Shown here: positions 59,868 through 64,000 of the stretch, piece by piece
How the letters are laid out: every line of letters begins with the position of its first letter
How positions within the stretch are numbered: the stretch's first letter is position 1
Assembly (NCBI GenBank): GCA_963780895.1
Contig: CAWAEG010000011.1
Location: 186,001-250,000 of the forward strand
Direction of reading: 5' to 3'
Source of the DNA: DASQFI01 sp963780895
Lineage (GTDB): Bacteria > Acidobacteriota > Vicinamibacteria > Vicinamibacterales > SCN-69-37
DNA: 64,000 bases
Notes under the pieces: generated by a model
The model's database searches: none
The model's input: the letters and a program-made list of their open reading frames with translations, nothing else
What the model was told of the DNA's origin: nothing
Position numbers and translations under genes: made by a program

Positions 59868-61094
59868 ATGAAAACGCTCGTTGTCGGCGTTGGCGCGACG
59901 ATCGTATTCGCCGCTGGCGGCCTGGCGCTCCCGGACGCATCGGCCGCGCGTGACCAGTCAGCTTCACAGACCAGCAAGACAACGTCAGCCAAACCAGCAC
60001 CGAAGCCTGAGGAGCTCGATCGCCTCTTCGCGCCGATCGCTCTCTATCCGGACCAGCTCCTGGCCCACATGCTGGTGTGCGCGGAAAACCCCGGAAAGGT
60101 GGCCACTCTCAACGAGTGGCTGGCCAGCCAGACTCTGAAAGGCACCGAGCTGCAGGATGCCGCAACGAAAACCGGATTTGGGCCGAGCTACGTGGCCCTC
60201 GTCATCTTTCCACAGGTCATTGAAAAGATGACGAGCCAGTTCGATTGGACGACCCGGATCGGCCAGGCGTTCGCCGCGGATCGATCAGCGGTGTTCGCCA
60301 GCATCCAGCGGCTGAGGGCGAAGGCCAGGCAGACAGGTACGCTGAAGACGACGGCCCAGCAGGAGGTTGAAACCCGGACGACATCGTCCGGCGAGCAGGT
60401 CATCGTGATCGAACCGGCGAACCCGCAGGTCGTCTACGTGCCGCAATACAACCCGCAGGTCGTCTACACCCAGCCTGCCACGACGACCGTGGTCATCCAG
60501 GAGGACAACACCGACGCGGCTGTTGCGGCCGGCCTCATCGGATTCACGGCCGGGATCGCCATCGGCGCAGCCATCGACAACGACTACTACTACGGTCCCT
60601 ACGGATGGTATGGCGGCGGCTACAGGTACGGCGGCGCTTACATGTACAACGACGCCTGGGACGACTACTATGACGCACGCGAAGATGCACGCGAGGACTG
60701 GCAGGACCACAGAGGTGACCTGGCCGATGAACGCGGCGATCGGCGTGAGGACATCGCCGACCAGCGAGGAGACCGTGCAGGCACGACGCAGCAGCAGCGC
60801 ACCGACCGGCAGCAGACGCGGCAGGAGAACCGTCCCGAGTCGCAGGCGCAACGTGAGCAGCGCCGCTCCGACGCCAAGGCCGCGGCGCCGCAGTCCAGCA
60901 GCACGAGCCGCTCGAGCCAGGAGGCTCGTGGCTACAGCGGGAGCAAAGATAAGGCGACGAGCCGGACACGGAGCGGCACGAGCTCGGACGCTTTCTCGGG
61001 TTATTCGAGCGGGCGATCCGAACGCGCGGCAAGCTCGCGCGGACAGAAGAGCCGGAGCAGCTCCTCGCGCGGCGGCGGCGGCCGGCGCCGCTGA
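59868..61094 (+). CDS. DUF3300 domain protein, exported
   Basis: The 408-residue protein has a signal peptide (VVGVGATIVFAAGGLALPDASA). The DUF3300 domain follows: LDRLFAPIALYPDQLLAHML, TGFGPSYVALVIFPQVIEKM and VIVIEPANPQVVYVPQYNPQVVY. After a glycine-rich helix and a YYYGPYGWYGGGYRYGGAYM stretch, the last 150 residues are low-complexity Arg/Asp/Gln/Ser, probably disordered. The start ATG 59868 has GAGGAGA 8 bases upstream. It is paired with DUF2950 downstream, as is common for these two families. Function is unknown. Confidence 0.85.
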   Translation: MKTLVVGVGATIVFAAGGLALPDASAARDQSASQTSKTTSAKPAPKPEELDRLFAPIALYPDQLLAHMLVCAENPGKVATLNEWLASQTLKGTELQDAATKTGFGPSYVALVIFPQVIEKMTSQFDWTTRIGQAFAADRSAVFASIQRLRAKARQTGTLKTTAQQEVETRTTSSGEQVIVIEPANPQVVYVPQYNPQVVYTQPATTTVVIQEDNTDAAVAAGLIGFTAGIAIGAAIDNDYYYGPYGWYGGGYRYGGAYMYNDAWDDYYDAREDAREDWQDHRGDLADERGDRREDIADQRGDRAGTTQQQRTDRQQTRQENRPESQAQREQRRSDAKAAAPQSSSTSRSSQEARGYSGSKDKATSRTRSGTSSDAFSGYSSGRSERAASSRGQKSRSSSSRGGGGRRR

Positions 61095-61119
61095 GACCTG
61101 AAGAGATGGTGAGGGCAGC

Positions 61120-62037
61120 ATGGTCCGCAAGCTGATCGCAGTCGGTTTCGCGTGTCTCGGACTTGCCGCCGCGTCATGCTCGAGAGCCACCCCGGCTCCG
61201 CGGACGTTCGCGACGCCGGAAGAGGCGGTCAAGACACTGAGCGACGTCGTCAAGGCGGGGAAGGTCGACGAACTGCTGGCGATCTTCGGCCCGGACGGGC
61301 AGGAACTGGTCGACTCGTCCGATCCGGCGACCGCCCGCAGAAACCGCGAGGTGTTCACCGTCGCCGTTGCCGAGCGGTGGCGCCTGATCGATCAGGGGAC
61401 CAACACCAAGGTGCTCGTCATCGGCAATGAGGAATGGCCATTCCCGGTCTCGCTCGTACGAGCGGCGAACGGCTGGCAATTCGACACCGCCGCAGGCAAA
61501 GAAGAAGTCATCGCCCGCCGGATCGGACGCAACGAGCTGGCCGCGATGCAGATCAGCCGGACCTATCTCGCCGCGCAGCGGCTCTATGCGCGCCAGGGCC
61601 ACGATGGAAAGCCCGCGGGGTTGTACGCGACGACGTTCCGCAGCGATCCCGGGAAGCAGAACGGCCTGTTTTGGCCAGCCGGGCGAGGTCAGAAGAGCAG
61701 CCCGCTGGGAGATCTCGTGGCGCAGGCGGCGGAGGAAGGCCGGCGGCTCGGCGCGGATGGTCAGCCGTCGCCGTTTCACGGCTACTACTTCAAGATCCTG
61801 ACGGCTCAGGGCGCCGCCGCGACCGGCGGGGCGAAGAACTACGCGGCGGCCGGTGAGATGTCGGGAGGATTCGCGCTCGTCGCCTGGCCAGCTCAGTACG
61901 ACGTGACCGGAGTCATGACCTTCATCGTCAATCAGGACGGCGTGCTTTACGAGAAAGACCTCGGACCTGAAACCGCAGCCGCGGCCAAGGCGATGGCTCT
62001 CTACGATCCTGATCCGTCCTGGGCGAAGGCGCAGTAA
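61120..62037 (+). CDS. DUF2950 family lipoprotein
   Basis: The 305-residue protein has a lipoprotein signal (LIAVGFACLGLAAASC). DUF2950 blocks follow: FATPEEAVKTLSDVVKAGKVDEL, EWPFPVSLVRAANGWQFDTAAGKEEVIARRIGRNEL, FHGYYFKILTAQGAAATGG and GGFALVAWPAQYDVTGVMTFIVNQDGVLYEKDLG. It lies 25 bases after the DUF3300 gene. These two families are often neighbours, implying a shared envelope process. Confidence 0.88.
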   Translation: MVRKLIAVGFACLGLAAASCSRATPAPRTFATPEEAVKTLSDVVKAGKVDELLAIFGPDGQELVDSSDPATARRNREVFTVAVAERWRLIDQGTNTKVLVIGNEEWPFPVSLVRAANGWQFDTAAGKEEVIARRIGRNELAAMQISRTYLAAQRLYARQGHDGKPAGLYATTFRSDPGKQNGLFWPAGRGQKSSPLGDLVAQAAEEGRRLGADGQPSPFHGYYFKILTAQGAAATGGAKNYAAAGEMSGGFALVAWPAQYDVTGVMTFIVNQDGVLYEKDLGPETAAAAKAMALYDPDPSWAKAQ

Positions 62038-62555
62038 TCCCGAAGAGCCGGCAGTGGTCGAGCGCGGAGTCATCATCCGCAAGTTCGCGGCGAAGATCGC
62101 CCGAAACGTCGGCTCCGCCACCTCCTCGACCTGCCGCAGGGGCCGGAGCCTGACTCCGCCGGGTACAAGGGCTGGCCTGATCTGGAACGTCATGCGACGC
62201 TGCCCGGTCGTGATCGTGGGCCTGCGGCGGGCCGGGTTCACCGGCGGCTGGCTGTAAGAGGGCGGCGGCGGCCGACCGCTGAAGGGCGACCGCGCTTGCT
62301 TTGGATCAATGCGCTTTGCGATTTCCGGAGGTTACACTGGCGTCACTTGGCCGAGCCACGACATCCGACAGGAACTCCGGCCGGCCGGAGTCGGACCAGT
62401 GGCCGTTCGAGGGGGCACGGGTCCGCGATGTGGCCGGCAAGCCGCAAAATCGCGCCTTTGCTCGCTGACCCAGCAACTTGAGCGCGGGGAACACCCCTTG
62501 CTTTACTGAGTTCCGCCGCGACGTCCATGCAGGCGCTCGCCTAGGGAGACAACAC
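62038..62555. other. Gene-free stretch with an 18-base perfect palindrome
   Basis: No credible gene lies between DUF2950 and the serine dehydratase gene. At 62374-62391 actccggccggccggagt is a perfect palindrome of the GACTCCG/CGGAGTC family seen at 59691-59710 and 35053. The RBS AGGGAGAC at 62543-62550 belongs to the next gene. Promoter elements were not recognised. Confidence 0.4.
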
Positions 62556-64000
62556 ATGAAATCGGAGAAGCACGACAACGAAACCTCGTTCCTGCCCGCG
62601 GAAGACCTGACTAACGCGGACGTCCCGGCGGGTGTGGACAGACGGGCATTCATGATGCGCAGCGCCGTCCTCGGCGCAGCGAGTGTGATTGCGGGCTGTT
62701 CTCCATCGTCATCGGAACAACAAGCCACGGCCGCGACCGCGGCCCCACCTGCTCCGGCTCAGACGGCGACCAAACTCTCCCCTGACCTCGAGGTCGTCAA
62801 GAAGTCGAAGGGCAACGTGATGACGGTGCTGGAAGAGTTCTACAAGGTAGGTCCGGGACCGTCCAGCTCCCACACCATTGGCCCGATGCGCATCACCTAC
62901 GACTTCTATCAGCGCGCCACCAAGCTGCCGCCCGAGCAGCTTGCAAAGGCCACCGGCCTGAAGGTCCATCTGTTCGGCAGCTTGAGCGCGACCGGCAAAG
63001 GGCACGGCACCGAGCGAGCCGCGCTGGCGGGAATCATCGGCAAGGAGCCGGCAACCGTCGAACCCGAATTCCTCGATAGCCTCGCGTCGAACCCGAACCA
63101 GAGCTTCCCGGTGAAACTGGGGGACAAGACCTTCAATCTGACGCTGAAAGACATCGTTTACGATGCGCCCAAGGGGGACTTCCCGCATCCCAACACGATG
63201 ACGTGCAAGTTGATGGCAGGGGACAGCGTCATCCACGAGCTCGAGTACTACTCGGTCGGCGGCGGCTTCATCGAATGGAAGGGCTATCAGCCGCCGAAGA
63301 AGGGGCAGCCGAAATACCCGTACTCGACCATGAAGGAGATCCTGGCGTACGCGCAGAAGGACAAGCTCTCCATTGCGCAGGTCGCCATGGCCAACGAGGT
63401 TGCGGTGTCCGGGAAGAGCGAGGCGGAGATCAACGCGTTCATCGACAAGATCCATACGGCGATGGTCAACATCGTCAAAGCCGGGTTGAAAGCGCCGTCT
63501 GGCACGCTGCCCGGGCCCATCAAGCTCAAGACCAAGGCCGGCGACGTCCACGCACGCGCGATGGACGACAAGTTTGAGGCGCGCCGCGCGATGGGGCTCG
63601 TGTCGGCGTACGCGCTGGCAGGATCGGAAGAAAACGCCCGAGGTCACCTGGTCGTGACCGCGCCGACGGGTGGATCGGCCGGCGTCCTGCCGGCGCTGGT
63701 GTACTCGCTGGGCGAGGGTGGCCGCAAGATGCCGAAGGAAAAGATCAGGGATGGATTCCTGGCCGCCGCCGCCATCGGGTATCTGTGCAAACACAACGCG
63801 ACGCTCTCGGGAGCGGAGGGCGGCTGTCAGGCGGAGATCGGTGTCGCCTCCGCGATGGGAGCGGCCTTACTCGCCCAGGCACACGATTTGCCCGCTCAGG
63901 TCGTCGCGAACGCGGCAGAAGCCTCGCTGCAGCATCACCTCGGCATGACCTGCGATCCGGTCGCCGGTTTCGTGCAACTGCCGTGCATCGAACGGTGCGC
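62556..64000 (+). CDS. sdaA: L-serine dehydratase (iron-sulfur type) with Tat-lipoprotein signal, cut by window edge
   Basis: The open frame runs to the window end (481 complete codons shown). The N-terminus carries a twin-arginine signal, GVDRRAFMMRS, followed by AVLGAASVIAGC, a lipobox. After an alanine/proline linker the beta domain begins with VMTVLEEFYKVGPGPSSSHTIGPMR. The alpha domain has LVVTAPTGGSAGVLPALVYSL and two of the cysteine regions that hold the 4Fe-4S cluster (LSGAEGGCQAEIGVASAMGAA, GMTCDPVAGFVQLPCIERC). It deaminates serine to pyruvate. The export signal is exceptional for this cytosolic enzyme. RBS AGGGAGAC precedes the ATG. Confidence 0.88.
   Translation, partial: MKSEKHDNETSFLPAEDLTNADVPAGVDRRAFMMRSAVLGAASVIAGCSPSSSEQQATAATAAPPAPAQTATKLSPDLEVVKKSKGNVMTVLEEFYKVGPGPSSSHTIGPMRITYDFYQRATKLPPEQLAKATGLKVHLFGSLSATGKGHGTERAALAGIIGKEPATVEPEFLDSLASNPNQSFPVKLGDKTFNLTLKDIVYDAPKGDFPHPNTMTCKLMAGDSVIHELEYYSVGGGFIEWKGYQPPKKGQPKYPYSTMKEILAYAQKDKLSIAQVAMANEVAVSGKSEAEINAFIDKIHTAMVNIVKAGLKAPSGTLPGPIKLKTKAGDVHARAMDDKFEARRAMGLVSAYALAGSEENARGHLVVTAPTGGSAGVLPALVYSLGEGGRKMPKEKIRDGFLAAAAIGYLCKHNATLSGAEGGCQAEIGVASAMGAALLAQAHDLPAQVVANAAEASLQHHLGMTCDPVAGFVQLPCIERC

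Overview
The window is a high-GC, gene-dense bacterial chromosome segment from a diderm with lipopolysaccharide machinery (LptD, TonB/ExbB/ExbD, lipoprotein genes lgt and lspA). Several family signatures point to Acidobacteriota, probably the Vicinamibacteria side. These are a PadR regulator overlapping a long orphan permease of the ADOP type, an AAA protein with the N-terminal 'SWKEIAEHL..TVQRWEREEGLPIHRH' helix-turn-helix, a very large TonB-dependent receptor with an N-terminal carboxypeptidase-regulatory-like domain, and a DUF3300/DUF2950 pair. The taxonomic call is inference from these families. No phage, insertion sequence or CRISPR array was seen.

Layout. 1-5.9 kb (minus): rmlA-like nucleotidyltransferase, lptD, folC, accD, a deoxynucleoside kinase. 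6.1-9.3 kb (plus): an enolase-superfamily enzyme coupled to a HEAT-repeat/cyclophilin lipoprotein. 9.4-11.1 kb (minus): a 17-residue lysine-rich peptide ORF and ddl. 11.1-19.3 kb (plus): tgt-yajC-secD-secF, uppP, a DUF502 protein and a divergent membrane pyrophosphatase. 19.5-22.8 kb (plus): tonB-exbB-exbD-exbD-exbD behind a near-consensus sigma-70 promoter. 22.8-30.7 kb: TPR lipoprotein (minus), rel (plus), ridA and rpmB (minus), a candidate structured RNA, a DksA-like protein and lon (plus). 30.8-40.9 kb (minus): one tightly overlapped operon ileS-lspA-lgt-rluD-NUDIX-RND adaptor-RND pump. 40.9-42.4 kb (plus): HAD phosphatase and GNAT protein. 42.6-46.5 kb (minus): TonB-dependent receptor. 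46.8-54.7 kb: amino acid permease, a haloperoxidase-like PAP2 protein with a small lipoprotein, a tandem pair of AAA_35-type ATPases (one with HTH, one with a membrane segment and 14 WD40 repeats) and a DUF2007 protein. 54.7-64 kb (plus): tRNA-Asn, an eroded stretch, OsmC, ABM-like, PadR/ADOP, DUF3300, DUF2950, and an L-serine dehydratase carrying a twin-arginine lipoprotein signal, cut by the window edge.

Three things stand out. First, reading frames of five conserved genes (rmlA, secF, a TPR lipoprotein, ileS, the TonB receptor) are broken by twelve apparent single-base insertions, all in the same direction. Many other long genes are clean, which points to sequence error more than gene decay. 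Second, intergenic spaces are rich in palindromic elements of several families. Members of one family supply or abut the start codons of rluD and the RND adaptor gene. Third, there are unusual proteins: the HTH-AAA / AAA-TM-WD40 tandem, the exported serine dehydratase, the HEAT-cyclophilin fusion, and the haloperoxidase lacking the PSGH histidine.
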